A DNA stretch of 64,000 nt from Runella sp. MFBS21 (GCF_029433105.1 NZ_JARNTW010000010.1:62001-126000); one strand, 5' to 3'; positions 25,854 to 35,376 are shown, counted from the stretch's first letter. A program made the numbers and translations. Notes: generated from the sequence alone by a model not told the origin.

Positions 25854-26696
25854 ATGAACAAATCTATTTGCTTTCTTCTAGTATTGAGCCTCTTTGTAGA
25901 ATTTAGTTTTGCTCAAAAAAATACACCTGTCATAGTAGCTTCTTATAATCTACGTTACAATACGGCCAATGACGGTGTCAATGCTTGGCCTAATCGTAAG
26001 GAAGATGTTAAAGCGCTTATACGTTATCATGAGTTCGATATTTTTGGCACTCAAGAAGGGCTTAGAGGTCAGCTTGATGATATTGCTGAGCTAAAAGAGT
26101 TTGCCTTTTTTGGCGCCGGTCGCGACGACGGGCAGCAGGCAGGTGAGCATTCGGCTATTTTTTACAAAAAAGACCGTTTTAATGTGTTAGAGTCTGGCAA
26201 CTTCTGGTTGAGTCAAACTCCTGACAAGCCATCTAAAGGCTGGGATGCGACTTGCTGTAATCGTATTTGTTCTTGGATAAAATTCAAAGATACAAACACC
26301 AAAAAGACTTTTTACTTTTTCAGCGTTCACTTTGACCACCAAGGGGTAGAAGCACGGCGTCAATCGGGAAAATTGATGGTTCAGAAAATTAAAGAAATCG
26401 CCAAAAATGAGACTGTAATTTTAGTAGGAGATTTTAATTCTACTCCCGACACTGAACAAATCAAGGAGATAGAGACTTTGCTTAGTGATTCCAAAAAAGT
26501 ATCCCAACAAGCTCCTTATGGCCCAGAAGGTACGTTTAATGCCTTTAAATTTGATGCGCCCATGAAAAATCGCATCGATTATATTTTTACTAGCCCCAAA
26601 GTATCGGTATTGAAATACGGAGTTTTGACTGATGCCAAAGACCAGCGTTATCCTTCAGACCATCAGCCTGTAGTAGCTAAAGTAGTAATTCAATAA
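25854..26696 (+). CDS. Secreted endonuclease/exonuclease/phosphatase-family hydrolase
   Basis: About 280 aa from ATG 25854, which starts a good signal peptide (MNKSICFLLVLSLFVEFSFA). The DNase I-like fold is clear: IVASYNLRYN, DIFGTQEGL with the metal-binding Glu, SVHFDHQG, VILVGDFNSTP (Asp-Phe-Asn), RIDYIFTS and the final SDHQPVVAKV with the catalytic His. Secreted Bacteroidota members of this type often act as phosphodiesterases or nucleases on DNA, sphingolipid or phosphoester substrates; the substrate is unknown here. It ends at a very strong bidirectional hairpin shared with the convergent ABC transporter gene. Confidence 0.9.
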   Translation: MNKSICFLLVLSLFVEFSFAQKNTPVIVASYNLRYNTANDGVNAWPNRKEDVKALIRYHEFDIFGTQEGLRGQLDDIAELKEFAFFGAGRDDGQQAGEHSAIFYKKDRFNVLESGNFWLSQTPDKPSKGWDATCCNRICSWIKFKDTNTKKTFYFFSVHFDHQGVEARRQSGKLMVQKIKEIAKNETVILVGDFNSTPDTEQIKEIETLLSDSKKVSQQAPYGPEGTFNAFKFDAPMKNRIDYIFTSPKVSVLKYGVLTDAKDQRYPSDHQPVVAKVVIQ

Positions 26697-26706
26697 TATT
26701 TTTTTT

Positions 26707-26758
26707 AAAAGCTTAAGACTTTCCAAATTTTTAAAATTTGGAAAGTCTTAAGCTTTTA
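26707..26758. terminator. Strong bidirectional terminator
   Basis: aaaagcttaagactttccaa (26707-26726) pairs with ttggaaagtcttaagctttt (26738-26757) and the stem continues through AT pairs almost to the loop. It includes the stop codon of the minus-strand ABC transporter gene at 26748-26750. Confidence 0.92.
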
Positions 26759-28517
26759 ATTTTTCTTGATGCCGCCATAAATCCTGAAAAATGGTACTTT
26801 GTTGACGTAAATTTTCAAAAGTACCCTCATCCACAATCCGCCCATTTTGTAAAATATAGACATAATCAAACTTGGCAAGCAAGTGTAAGCGGTGCAATGA
26901 AGAAAGTACGGCTTTTCCTTTAAATTCCTCAAAGAGTTGGTCATAAATCAATACTTCTGTTTTTGGGTCAACACTACTTGTAGGCTCATCGAGCAGTACA
27001 ATATCACTACTACGAGCGGCCAACACACCCCGTGCCAAGGCAAGACGCTGTTTTTGCCCTCCAGAGAGATTAACGCCTTTTTCTTGGATATTGGATTGAA
27101 GTCCATTTGGTAACTGACCCACTACTTCAGCAAACTGCGTGGTAGCGCACACTTCCCTAATGTCGGATTCTTCAAAAGGAAGTCCTAAAGTGATATTGTA
27201 TTCAATGGTGTTTTCAAAGATTTCGGGTTCTTGTGGAAAAAGAGTCACAGTATCCGTGAGCGATTCCAAACCGTTGAAATTTTGGCCGTCAATGCTGACA
27301 AAAACACCTTTTTCTGGCTCGTAAAGCCCCCTAAGCAAGGCAAGCAATGTGCTTTTTCCACTACCGCTTTCACCGATAAAAGCGATTTTGTGACCTCGCT
27401 TGATACGAATCCGAAGGTCATGAAGGCTATGCGCTCTATGTTGGGCGTCGTAAGTTTGTTGATGCGAAAAATTCAAATTCTGTATTTGTATCTCTTGCCA
27501 ATTTGGAGGAAGTACATCCGTAGTTTCGGGGCGATGCTGTTGAGTATATGCCTCCCCGATGCTACGAGCCGTTTGGAAGTCGGTATTATAGCGAATGATT
27601 TCGGTGTATTGCCAAGCGACATCTTGAAACACGCTCGTAAACTGATTGACATAGCCTAACAGAGTAACTAAGCCGCCTACTAGAAATACCTCATTGGGAA
27701 CATAATGTTCGTATACATAACCTACCGCCACCACCACATAAATAACACCAATCAAGACGCTCGCCACAAACCATTTCCATTCATTGATTACCACCGTACG
27801 TCGGAAAGGAGGAAATACCTCCGCTACTTTTCCCAACAAGCTATTTTGCATTCTTTTTTCAAGGCGTAGGGTAATCACCGTGATAATATTAGAAAGGCTA
27901 TCAAACAGCGTAGAAGATACCACGTGTTCTTTTTCGTTGGTTTCGTCGAGAGCTTTGATAAAAGGTTTATCAAACTTAAAAATAATCCAGACCGTAAAGC
28001 CACCTATCAATACCCCTATCCCCCCATAAAAAGGAGAAAAATAAAGAATGGCTACAAAAGAGAATATAAACTTAGAGAAAGCGTGTAAAAACATAAAGCC
28101 ATTTTGGAAGAAATCTTTCAAGGCTTCGTAGGCTTTACGAATACGGTTGATAGTAGCTCCGCTGTGATGGTCTTGATGCCAACGTACGGGTAAGTGAAGC
28201 GCCTGATGATACATTTCATCCAAAAAATTGCGACTTAGATTGAATGCTAACTCGCGCTCCATGACGCGTGCAGGGCCATGAAAAGCCCATTCAAGCAACA
28301 TCAAAAATAGATAACTGCCCGCATACATCCACACGTGTTTTAACACTCCAGTGCCTTCTTTTTGGATGGCCTCAATAAACCACCCATAAATGAGGGGATT
28401 GAGCGCGAAAACAACATTTGCTAATACAAATAGACTATATATCAACAGATAACGCCCTTTTTGTTGGCGTGCATACCGCCAAGCAGTGCGAAGCAACGAG
28501 AAATAGGGATTTTGCAT
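26748..28517 (-). CDS. ABC exporter, fused membrane and ATPase domains
   Basis: 589 aa half-transporter. Residues about 1-320 contain six hydrophobic segments of an ABC type-I exporter, starting RTAWRYARQQKGRYLLIYSL. The nucleotide-binding domain has Walker A GESGSGKSTLLALL, signature LSGGQKQRLALARG, Walker B DIVLLDEPTSSVD and the switch His in SSLHRLH. It would work as a homodimer or with another half-transporter to export a lipid, peptide or drug; the family cannot be assigned more closely. Transcription ends in the 26707-26758 hairpin. A separate hairpin separates it from aroA, so it is probably its own unit. Confidence 0.93.
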   Translation of the reverse strand: MQNPYFSLLRTAWRYARQQKGRYLLIYSLFVLANVVFALNPLIYGWFIEAIQKEGTGVLKHVWMYAGSYLFLMLLEWAFHGPARVMERELAFNLSRNFLDEMYHQALHLPVRWHQDHHSGATINRIRKAYEALKDFFQNGFMFLHAFSKFIFSFVAILYFSPFYGGIGVLIGGFTVWIIFKFDKPFIKALDETNEKEHVVSSTLFDSLSNIITVITLRLEKRMQNSLLGKVAEVFPPFRRTVVINEWKWFVASVLIGVIYVVVAVGYVYEHYVPNEVFLVGGLVTLLGYVNQFTSVFQDVAWQYTEIIRYNTDFQTARSIGEAYTQQHRPETTDVLPPNWQEIQIQNLNFSHQQTYDAQHRAHSLHDLRIRIKRGHKIAFIGESGSGKSTLLALLRGLYEPEKGVFVSIDGQNFNGLESLTDTVTLFPQEPEIFENTIEYNITLGLPFEESDIREVCATTQFAEVVGQLPNGLQSNIQEKGVNLSGGQKQRLALARGVLAARSSDIVLLDEPTSSVDPKTEVLIYDQLFEEFKGKAVLSSLHRLHLLAKFDYVYILQNGRIVDEGTFENLRQQSTIFQDLWRHQEKLKA

Positions 28518-28535
28518 GGCTGATGAAATGTAAGA

Positions 28536-28572
28536 CTATCTTTCCCAAAAACAATCTTTTTGGGAAAGATAG
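28536..28572 (-). terminator. Terminator after aroA
   Basis: ctatctttcccaaaaa (28536-28551) pairs with tttttgggaaagatag (28557-28572) around a five-base loop. It lies between the aroA stop and the ABC transporter start. Confidence 0.85.
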
Positions 28573-28591
28573 GAGAAAATAACTGCTTATG

Positions 28592-29845
28592 CTATTCAGC
28601 AAAAGCAGGGGTTGATTGAAGTGTGGTAACTTTTTGTAAATCTTCCCAAAAACTTGGATATGATTTGGCTACTACGTGCGGCTCCGCAATAGTCACAGGA
28701 AAACACATCCCGACGGGAGCGAAAGCCATAGCCATACGGTGGTCATCATAAGTATCAATGTGAGGTAGAACATTTGTATTGTCCAGAGGGGTACGTCTTC
28801 GTACTTCATACACCTCGTTGGTTTTTATTTCTACTAATTCACCCCCGATTTTTGGTAATTCTGTCTGAAGGGCACTGACGCGGTCTGTTTCTTTGATTTT
28901 GAGGCTTTCAATTCCCGTCATCGTTACCGTAATTCCCTTGGCTACAGCGCAAGCGGCTACAGTTTGGGCTAAATCAGGGCAATCAGTAAAATCCCATTCA
29001 AAAGCAGCAGAAGCGGGAATTTTGGAAAGTAAAACGCCTCGGTTTGTAAACGTGCTCTTAACCCCCATGTATTCCATGATAGCTACAATCGCACTATCAC
29101 CTTGTAGCGAGTGTTCTTTGAGGCCCAGCAATTCTACTTCCGCTTCGGGCGCAAGGGCTACTAAACTATACCAATAGCTTGCTCCCGACCAGTCAGATTC
29201 TACCTGATAAGTGCAGGGAAAATAGGGTTTTGCAAGAACAGTAATAGTTTTGGCATCCCAATCAGCGAGGGATTCTACTCCAAAAGCACGCATCTGTTGG
29301 AGCGTCATTTCGATATAAGGGCGAGAGCCTATTTCGCCTGTTAGTTCCAATACAATTCCTTCTGGTAACGTAGGCCCTATCATCAGTAAGGCCGAGATAT
29401 ATTGGCTACTTACATCGCCTCTGACTTTCACCCAGTTTTGCCCCGTATAATTGAATCCTTGCAAGAGAGTAGGAGGATAACCCTCCTTTTGTTGATAACT
29501 AATATCGGCTCCTAAAGTGCGGAGCGCATCTACCAAAATTCCAATAGGGCGCTCACACATACGAGGAGTTCCGGTCATGGTTTTGTGTTGGCCTGTTACC
29601 GCAAAGTAGGCTGTAAGGAAACGCATAGTTGTACCCGCATCTAAGACATCCGCAATGGCTTCTGGAGATTGGAGAAGGCGGAGCATGGTTTGGGTATCGC
29701 GAGCAGACGAAAGATTTTCTAAGTTTCCTTTAAATCCAGTGAGGGCATTGATTATCAATGCTCTATTGCTTTCGCTTTTGGAAGAAGCTAACTGGATTTC
29801 AGCACGGATGGGTTGAGAAGGTGGGTAAACTGTAATGGATTTCAT
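28592..29845 (-). CDS. aroA: 3-phosphoshikimate 1-carboxyvinyltransferase (EPSP synthase)
   Basis: 417 aa. Landmarks: the shikimate-site LASSKSESNRALIINAL, the phosphate-binding DAGTTMRFLTAYFAVTG, and IKETDRVSALQTELPKIG followed by TYDDHRMAMAFA with active-site Asp, Glu and Arg residues. The first motif reads ASSKSESNR rather than the usual GSKSxSNR, a pattern I recall in Bacteroidota. It catalyses the sixth shikimate step, joining PEP to shikimate 3-phosphate. No other aro gene is adjacent. A promoter candidate lies about 115 bp upstream. Confidence 0.95.
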   Translation of the reverse strand: MKSITVYPPSQPIRAEIQLASSKSESNRALIINALTGFKGNLENLSSARDTQTMLRLLQSPEAIADVLDAGTTMRFLTAYFAVTGQHKTMTGTPRMCERPIGILVDALRTLGADISYQQKEGYPPTLLQGFNYTGQNWVKVRGDVSSQYISALLMIGPTLPEGIVLELTGEIGSRPYIEMTLQQMRAFGVESLADWDAKTITVLAKPYFPCTYQVESDWSGASYWYSLVALAPEAEVELLGLKEHSLQGDSAIVAIMEYMGVKSTFTNRGVLLSKIPASAAFEWDFTDCPDLAQTVAACAVAKGITVTMTGIESLKIKETDRVSALQTELPKIGGELVEIKTNEVYEVRRRTPLDNTNVLPHIDTYDDHRMAMAFAPVGMCFPVTIAEPHVVAKSYPSFWEDLQKVTTLQSTPAFAE

Positions 29846-29959
29846 GAAAAAGTGACGTTGGACGAGAATCGCTAGGTATCACAAAATAACACAATTAAAA
29901 TACAGAAGCCCTTGTGTCAACAGCTTACCGTTTAGCGTGCTACTCGTATGATAATTTTA

Positions 29960-29990
29960 CAAAGTTAAAGGCATTTTTTTGCTTTTCAAC
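29960..29990 (-). promoter_or_regulatory. Possible promoter of aroA
   Basis: On the minus strand GTTG (29987-29990), 19 nt, then TAACTTTG (29960-29967). The -7 element is a full TAnnTTTG; the -33 element differs from TTTG at one base. The leader to the aroA ATG would be roughly 110 nt. Confidence 0.5.
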
Positions 29991-30018
29991 ATAAAAAAGT
30001 ACAATTTGCAACTTGATT

Positions 30019-30963
30019 ATGTCATCTACCATGAATGATATTTCGGTTATTATACTGACATACAACGAAGAAAAACACATTGAGAGGTGTATTCGAAGTT
30101 TGATGCCTTTTACCGACAAGGTTTTTATTGTGGATTCGGGCTCTACCGACCGTACAGTGAGCATTGCCGAGTCACTTGGCGCTAAAGTAGTGTATAATCC
30201 TTGGATTACGTATGCGGTACAGTTTAATTTTGGGATAGAAAACATCCCGTTTGAGACCAAGTGGCTCATGCGTATGGATGCGGATGAATATGTCACTCCC
30301 GAACTCGCCCACGAAATCAAAACCAAAATCACTTCTTTAGATTCAGCTGTCTCAGGGGTGTATGTGAAGCGGCGGGTAATGTTTATGAATCATTGGATAA
30401 GACGTGGCGGATATTATCCCATATGGCTGTTACGGATTTGGAGAAAAGGGCAGGGAATTTGTGAAGAGCTGTGGATGGATGAACATATTAAACTTTCTGA
30501 AGGGCAAACGATGCAATTTCAGAACGACATCGTCGATCACAATCTCAATAACCTTACTTGGTGGACCCAAAAGCACAATAACTATGCCATTCGTGAGGTC
30601 ATTGATTTATTAGATATAAAATATAATTTTGGAGACGCCGAACGCGTTATACCTAAGTTGTTTGGTACCCAAGAGCAACGTAAGCGCTTCTTGAAGCATA
30701 AATATGCTTCTTTACCCCTCTTTACTCGTCCGTTTGCGTATTTTTTTTATAGATATTTTGTGAAGTTAGGCTTTTTGGATGGAACAAAGGGCCTGATGTG
30801 GCATTTTTTACAAGGCCTATGGTATCGATTTTTGGTAGATGCTAAGATATACGAAGTTTATCACAGAGTAGGACACGACAAACAAGCTATCATTGACTTC
30901 TTTAAAAATGAATACGGAAAAGACCTCACAGCGGCTCAAAACCGACCTGTCGAAGTACGATAA
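30019..30963 (+). CDS. Glycosyltransferase family 2 (WaaE/KdtX-like)
   Basis: About 314 aa from ATG 30019; the frame opens at TTG 30013, and ATG 30034 (MNDISV) is another possible start. It has a GT-A fold: ISVIILTYNEEKHIERCIRS, FIVDSGSTDRTVSIAESLGA and the metal site LMRMDADEYV near residue 88. The C-terminal part is basic and aromatic, like LPS-core beta-glucosyl- or Hep-transferases that sit at the inner membrane face. It is first in a same-strand group with an acetyltransferase, another GT2 and a WecA-like enzyme. The next gene starts inside its 3' end. Confidence 0.88.
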   Translation: MSSTMNDISVIILTYNEEKHIERCIRSLMPFTDKVFIVDSGSTDRTVSIAESLGAKVVYNPWITYAVQFNFGIENIPFETKWLMRMDADEYVTPELAHEIKTKITSLDSAVSGVYVKRRVMFMNHWIRRGGYYPIWLLRIWRKGQGICEELWMDEHIKLSEGQTMQFQNDIVDHNLNNLTWWTQKHNNYAIREVIDLLDIKYNFGDAERVIPKLFGTQEQRKRFLKHKYASLPLFTRPFAYFFYRYFVKLGFLDGTKGLMWHFLQGLWYRFLVDAKIYEVYHRVGHDKQAIIDFFKNEYGKDLTAAQNRPVEVR

Positions 30964-31483
30964 TAGTTGGTATAAACAGCCACCTTTCTTAAAAAATGTA
31001 TTATGGTTTTTGATAAATCCTATTTTTATTAATTCATATTTGCCTGTTCCAGTATGGATTAAGTTGTTGATTTTGAAGTGGTTTGGTGCTAAAATAGGAC
31101 GTGGCGTAATGGTGAAGCCTAAAGTAAATATTAAGTATCCTTGGTTACTTATAGTAGATGATTACGTCTGGATAGGAGAAGACGTATGGATAGACAATCT
31201 AGTAGAAGTAACTTTAGGCAAAAATGTTTGCTTGTCTCAAGGGGCGATGCTGCTTACTGGGAATCATGATTATAAAAACACTAAATTTGATTTGAAGGTG
31301 GGAAAAATAGTATTAGAAGAAGGGGTATGGATTGGGGCGAAAGCGATTGTATGCCCGCATGTTACGTGCCATTCACATGCTGTTTTAGCGGTAAATTCGG
31401 TAGCAGTACACGACTTAAAAGCTTACGGAATTTATCAAGGAAACCCAGCTCAATATATCAGAGAGCGCAAAATTGAAAGTTAA
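30908..31483 (+). CDS. WcaF-like hexapeptide-repeat acetyltransferase
   Basis: About 191 aa from ATG 30908, overlapping the upstream GT2 by 56 bp in another frame. The N terminus YDNSWYKQPPFLKNVLWFLI matches the colanic-acid-type acetyltransferase lead-in, followed by a left-handed beta-helix (about 65-170) with hexapeptide turns such as IGEDVWIDNLVEV, LGKNVCLSQGAML and the catalytic His region LTGNHDYKN. It transfers acetyl from acetyl-CoA to a sugar hydroxyl of a surface polysaccharide. The tight overlap suggests translational coupling with the GT2 ahead. Confidence 0.9.
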   Translation: MNTEKTSQRLKTDLSKYDNSWYKQPPFLKNVLWFLINPIFINSYLPVPVWIKLLILKWFGAKIGRGVMVKPKVNIKYPWLLIVDDYVWIGEDVWIDNLVEVTLGKNVCLSQGAMLLTGNHDYKNTKFDLKVGKIVLEEGVWIGAKAIVCPHVTCHSHAVLAVNSVAVHDLKAYGIYQGNPAQYIRERKIES

Positions 31484-31525
31484 AGTAATTATTTCCCTGT
31501 AAGTCATTAAACGTAGCCAAAAGGT

Positions 31526-32290
31526 TTGAAAGTAAGTATTATCACAGTAGTATATAACGGAGCAAAGACTATCAAAGACTGTATAGAATCGGTTGTAAAT
31601 CAGTCATATAAAGATATTGAATATATCGTTATTGATGGTAAATCAACAGATTCTACTCCAGAAATTGTAAGGAGTTACGGCACGAAAATTGCTGTATTTT
31701 TATCCGAAAAGGATGCGGGAATTTATGATGCAATGAACAAAGGTATTAGTCTAGCAACTGGTGATGTGATTGGTATCCTAAACGCCGATGATTTTTATCG
31801 AGATTCGTCAGTCATCGAAAAGGTTGTAAATACTTTTACAAAAACCCAAGCTGACAGCATCTATGCGGATTTGTTATACGTAGATTCTTTAGATAAAACG
31901 GCCGTAAAGCGATATTGGAAGTCTGGGGCTTATAAAAGACAAAACTTTTTATATGGCTGGATGCCGCCTCATCCAACGTTTTTTTTACGGACTGCGTCTT
32001 ATAAGAAGTACGGAAGCTATCGGACAGACCTCGGAAGTGCGGCCGATTATGAGTTGATGTTGAGAATACTTTACAAAAACCAAGTCACTACGGCATATTT
32101 GGCAGAGGTGACAACGCACATGAGAATAGGAGGAGTAAGCAATAGTACAATTAGCAATCGTTTTGATGCCAATAAAAATGATCGACGAGCTTGGACCCTA
32201 AATGACTTACATCCTTACTGGTTTACAACTTGGCTCAAACCTATTCGAAAAGTTTTACAATTTGTTGATAAACCAAAGCGTACCGAATAA
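31526..32290 (+). CDS. Glycosyltransferase family 2 (WcaA-like)
   Basis: 254 aa, starting at TTG 31526 directly at the first strand MKVSIITVVYNGAKTIKDCI; no ATG is available upstream in frame. The GT-A landmarks are YIVIDGKSTDSTPEIV, the DAGIYDAMNKGI segment typical of this subgroup, and LNADDFYRDSS as the metal site. PPHPTFFLR (about 150-158) is a conserved acceptor-side motif. It would add a sugar to a lipid-linked repeat unit. It lies 42 bp after the acetyltransferase and belongs to the same polysaccharide group. Confidence 0.9.
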   Translation: MKVSIITVVYNGAKTIKDCIESVVNQSYKDIEYIVIDGKSTDSTPEIVRSYGTKIAVFLSEKDAGIYDAMNKGISLATGDVIGILNADDFYRDSSVIEKVVNTFTKTQADSIYADLLYVDSLDKTAVKRYWKSGAYKRQNFLYGWMPPHPTFFLRTASYKKYGSYRTDLGSAADYELMLRILYKNQVTTAYLAEVTTHMRIGGVSNSTISNRFDANKNDRRAWTLNDLHPYWFTTWLKPIRKVLQFVDKPKRTE

Positions 32291-32393
32291 TAAATTGAAT
32301 CGTAATTTCGAATGCCTTTTTTGTTCGGCAACCTTATTTTTATAATTTTTGTCTTCAAGTTATGAAGACATTGAGGCAAATGGAATAATTATT

Positions 32394-33608
32394 ATGAATG
32401 CAGATATACTGATAGACGTCCTACGAACACAGTACCAAAATATACTTGAACACGAAGTATATCAGTGTTTTATCTCTTTTTTGGTGGCGTGTGCCGTGGC
32501 CGTTACATCAATTCCGGTGATTATCAATATTAGCGGATTGTTGGAGTTGAAGAAAAAACCCAACTTTAGAAGCTCTCACCAACAAGAAACTCCCGAGTTT
32601 GGTGGAATCGCTATCTATGCTTCCTTACTAATCGCTCATTTTCTTTGGCCTCATACCAACGAACAGACCGATGCTTACCTTACGAGCTTGGCAGTGGTAG
32701 GCTTAACAATATTGTTTTTTTTAGGGCTTAAAGATGATATATTGGTGCTTGACCCCAACAAAAAGTTGTTGTTGCAGGTATTGGCTGTATCTACTTTGAT
32801 TCTTTTAGGCGGACTAAAAGTAGACAACTTTTTTGGGATATTTGGATGGTATCATATTCCAGATATTATAAGTATCCCTTTTACTATTTTTATTTTTATT
32901 GCCCTTATCAATGCCCTCAATCTCATCGATGGCGTTGATGGGCTAGCAGGCGGTATTGCTTTTATTGCAGGGCTTAGTTTCGGAACGTGGTTTTTGATGA
33001 ATCACCATTTCTCGATGGCCTGTATGGCTTTTTCGATGTCGGGCGCCTTACTAGGATTTTTGCGGTTTAATTTTTCTAAAACCAGCAAAATATTCATGGG
33101 TGATACAGGGTCATTGATTGTAGGTTTTTTACTGGCTTTTTTTGCCGTAAAATTCATCAGACTCAACGTGACTTACATTCATGATACTAATGCATTTTTT
33201 AACGCGCCTGTATTGGCGGTTGTGCTATTGATTGTGCCTATTTTTGATACACTTCGGGTATTCTTGGTACGTATTCTTAATAAGCGCTCGCCTTTCAAAG
33301 CAGACCGTAATCACATGCACCATGTATTGCTGGACAATGGGCTTACGCACTTTCAAACTTCATTGACGTTTTGGAGTATGACTATCATCAACGTGATAGG
33401 GTACTTTCTTACCTTCAAATACATTACCAATACACAAGCGTTTTTTGTGTTAGTAGGTCTTTTTTGCTTGTATTTAGTTGCGGGGTATTTTCTTAAAATG
33501 CGTGCTATGAAAAACAAAAAAGACCTAGGATGGTCAGATATTTGGAAAGCAGGCAATCGTTATCCTGGGAAGTATTCTTGGGCACGCCGCTTCATTAGAG
33601 GTTTATAG
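32394..33608 (+). CDS. WecA/MraY-like polyprenyl-phosphate sugar-1-phosphate transferase
   Basis: About 404 aa from ATG 32394; the frame extends to 32349 without membrane or conserved sequence. Ten to eleven hydrophobic segments are visible. Conserved cytoplasmic motifs of the family are TPEFGGIAIY, the metal-binding GLKDDILVLDPNKK, NALNLIDGVDGLAGG, FMGDTGSLIVGFLLAF and the late RNHMHH histidines. It would load a sugar-1-phosphate, probably GlcNAc or a derivative, on undecaprenyl phosphate and so start the glycan the upstream transferases extend. It ends 3 bp before the convergent DUF502 gene. Confidence 0.92.
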   Translation: MNADILIDVLRTQYQNILEHEVYQCFISFLVACAVAVTSIPVIINISGLLELKKKPNFRSSHQQETPEFGGIAIYASLLIAHFLWPHTNEQTDAYLTSLAVVGLTILFFLGLKDDILVLDPNKKLLLQVLAVSTLILLGGLKVDNFFGIFGWYHIPDIISIPFTIFIFIALINALNLIDGVDGLAGGIAFIAGLSFGTWFLMNHHFSMACMAFSMSGALLGFLRFNFSKTSKIFMGDTGSLIVGFLLAFFAVKFIRLNVTYIHDTNAFFNAPVLAVVLLIVPIFDTLRVFLVRILNKRSPFKADRNHMHHVLLDNGLTHFQTSLTFWSMTIINVIGYFLTFKYITNTQAFFVLVGLFCLYLVAGYFLKMRAMKNKKDLGWSDIWKAGNRYPGKYSWARRFIRGL

Positions 33609-33611
33609 TTT

Positions 33612-34202
33612 TTACTTGACCGAAACACCTCCCGAAACAATCATTTTCATTACATCAGTACTTGATAGGTCGAGTATTTCTATCTGCGCGTTTGGTACAA
33701 TAAACAATTCTCCCGAAAAAGCATAAGAATGTGGACAGTACACTGCCACATAATCATTAAGACCTAGGTCTGCAAGGTCACTTTGGGTAATAAAACCCAA
33801 TTTTTTGAGATTAGAAGGTACATTAATTGTCACCAAAACAGGCTGATTAAATTTCTTTTTGTCTCCTACAAAGGCCGTGATAAGATCTTTGATAGCATAG
33901 TAAATGAGACTCACTAGCGGCATTCTTTTAAGTAATCCTTCCCCAAATGAAAAGAAAGACTGCGGGACAAACCTCGAAAAAATAAAACCCAATAGTACAA
34001 TACTGGAAAGAATGATAAGTAGTCCTAAACCTGGCAAGTAAAGGGGCTGTTTTTCGTTGGTATCGATATAAATAGGCAGAATACTATCTAAATAACGAAT
34101 ACCTTCTTTGATAATGATAAAAGTAAAGTAAGTGGGGGCAACCAGCACCAAGCCTCGCCCAAAATAAGCTAAGAGGCGTTTAACTATGCTATTCTGAAGC
34201 AT
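33612..34202 (-). CDS. DUF502-family membrane protein
   Basis: 196 aa. Two transmembrane helices are visible, about residues 8-30 (LLAYFGRGLVLVAPTYFTFI) and 52-75 (PGLGLLIILSSIVLLGFIFS). LKRMPLVSLIYYAIKDL and the soluble C-terminal part with DYVAVYCPHSYAFSGELFIV fit DUF502 proteins, which are widespread in bacteria and plants and thought to take part in membrane-protein biogenesis or vesicle processes, without a settled role. It stands alone and converges on the WecA-like gene with only 3 bp between stop codons. Confidence 0.85.
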   Translation of the reverse strand: MLQNSIVKRLLAYFGRGLVLVAPTYFTFIIIKEGIRYLDSILPIYIDTNEKQPLYLPGLGLLIILSSIVLLGFIFSRFVPQSFFSFGEGLLKRMPLVSLIYYAIKDLITAFVGDKKKFNQPVLVTINVPSNLKKLGFITQSDLADLGLNDYVAVYCPHSYAFSGELFIVPNAQIEILDLSSTDVMKMIVSGGVSVK

Positions 34203-34484
34203 TTTGAAAGAAAGTAAAATTTTTTACAACAACGGACAATAAGTAGGTAATGCTTACGATTTATGGATAAATAGTCAACGGCTATTCAGAAATGGAAGTT
34301 CCATTAATAAGATTCAAAGGTTGTACTACGAACAAAAGATATTTTTCCTTGAAAAGGAAATGAAATGACTTGAATATTAGCGTCAGAGTCGGCATTTTTA
34401 CATTTTCAATTACCCCTCAAAAACTAGTTGTCTATAGTAAACGCACTTCCTTGGTTGGTATGTAAATAATAACCATTCATCGAT

Positions 34485-35294
34485 ATGCGCAAAAAGAATA
34501 CTTTCCATTCTCCCTATCACATGGGGATGTTGGCTAAGTTGTTGGACTTAGCTATTGTGGTGGATCATCCGTATGTTGTTCCTACAGGAAGTCAGCAAGC
34601 GGCATGGTTTGCACAACATTTTGGTGCCAATGGCAAAATTCCTTACGAAAATGTACCAAGGGTAGGGAGTTTGAAAAAGGCATATCGTAAGATGCGTTCT
34701 ATTCCTTCTGAGTGTAGATTTAATAATGCTACACTTGATACGTTTTGTCGTATGTTGGAGGTAAGTGTTGATTTTTTTGAGTGCAAAGATTTTGAAAGCT
34801 TCAAAAAATGGGCAGTAATACCCTCCGAAACATCGGAGGCCAAACTCGTAGAAATGGCTCAAAATAAAGTAAAAGAAGACTATGAAAAACGTAAAGCACA
34901 ACAGAGTTTAGAACGACCAGTGGCTGCCTCAAATCAATCTTTAGGAATGGTAATGCAAGAAATCCACGAACTTTTGCTTTCTGATAATACTACCGAGATA
35001 GTTCCTACAGGTCAGTTTGAAGCGTTGTACGAATTGGACGACCTCTTACAGAGTCTTCCCGATCAGGTGATAGTTCATTCGTTCATCGATTCTTTCAGTA
35101 CTATTTTATTAGATACCCTTAGTGGAGAAACTCTAAAACGTACATTGCTGAAATGGATTCAAACCCATGACCTTTCTAAACAAAATGCTAGAATAAGTCA
35201 ATTGCTAATTGAACTTAACTCAAACTTGAAAAAAGCTAAAATACTGGGAAACGGCATTACAAACCAGCTACTAGATGGGGGAGTACATAGCTAG
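34485..35294 (+). CDS. Hypothetical protein, 269 aa
   Basis: I do not recognise the family. It is a soluble, mostly helical protein with no signal peptide or membrane segment. Residues 1-45 contain DLAIVVDHPYVVP; residues about 80-110 (NNATLDTFCRMLEVSVDFFE then FESFKKWA) resemble a short helical module found near the N terminus of many Bacteroidota regulatory and sensor proteins (a leucine-rich stretch followed by a W-x-x-F or F-x-x-W motif). A charged linker (125-150) leads to a second helical domain (150-265). It is flanked by a hairpin terminator at 35318-35351 and no obvious partner genes. Coding is supported by length, codon use and clean start at ATG 34485. Confidence 0.65.
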   Translation: MRKKNTFHSPYHMGMLAKLLDLAIVVDHPYVVPTGSQQAAWFAQHFGANGKIPYENVPRVGSLKKAYRKMRSIPSECRFNNATLDTFCRMLEVSVDFFECKDFESFKKWAVIPSETSEAKLVEMAQNKVKEDYEKRKAQQSLERPVAASNQSLGMVMQEIHELLLSDNTTEIVPTGQFEALYELDDLLQSLPDQVIVHSFIDSFSTILLDTLSGETLKRTLLKWIQTHDLSKQNARISQLLIELNSNLKKAKILGNGITNQLLDGGVHS

Positions 35295-35317
35295 AGGAAA
35301 AATAAGCCTAAAATCAA

Positions 35318-35351
35318 AAGCCGAAAACATCGCTACGAATGTTTTCGGCTT
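35318..35351 (+). terminator. Terminator between the hypothetical gene and the small ORF
   Basis: aagccgaaaacat (35318-35330) pairs exactly with atgttttcggctt (35339-35351) around cgctacga. Confidence 0.85.
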
Positions 35352-35376
35352 GGAAACCTGCCCTAATCATGAAGAA

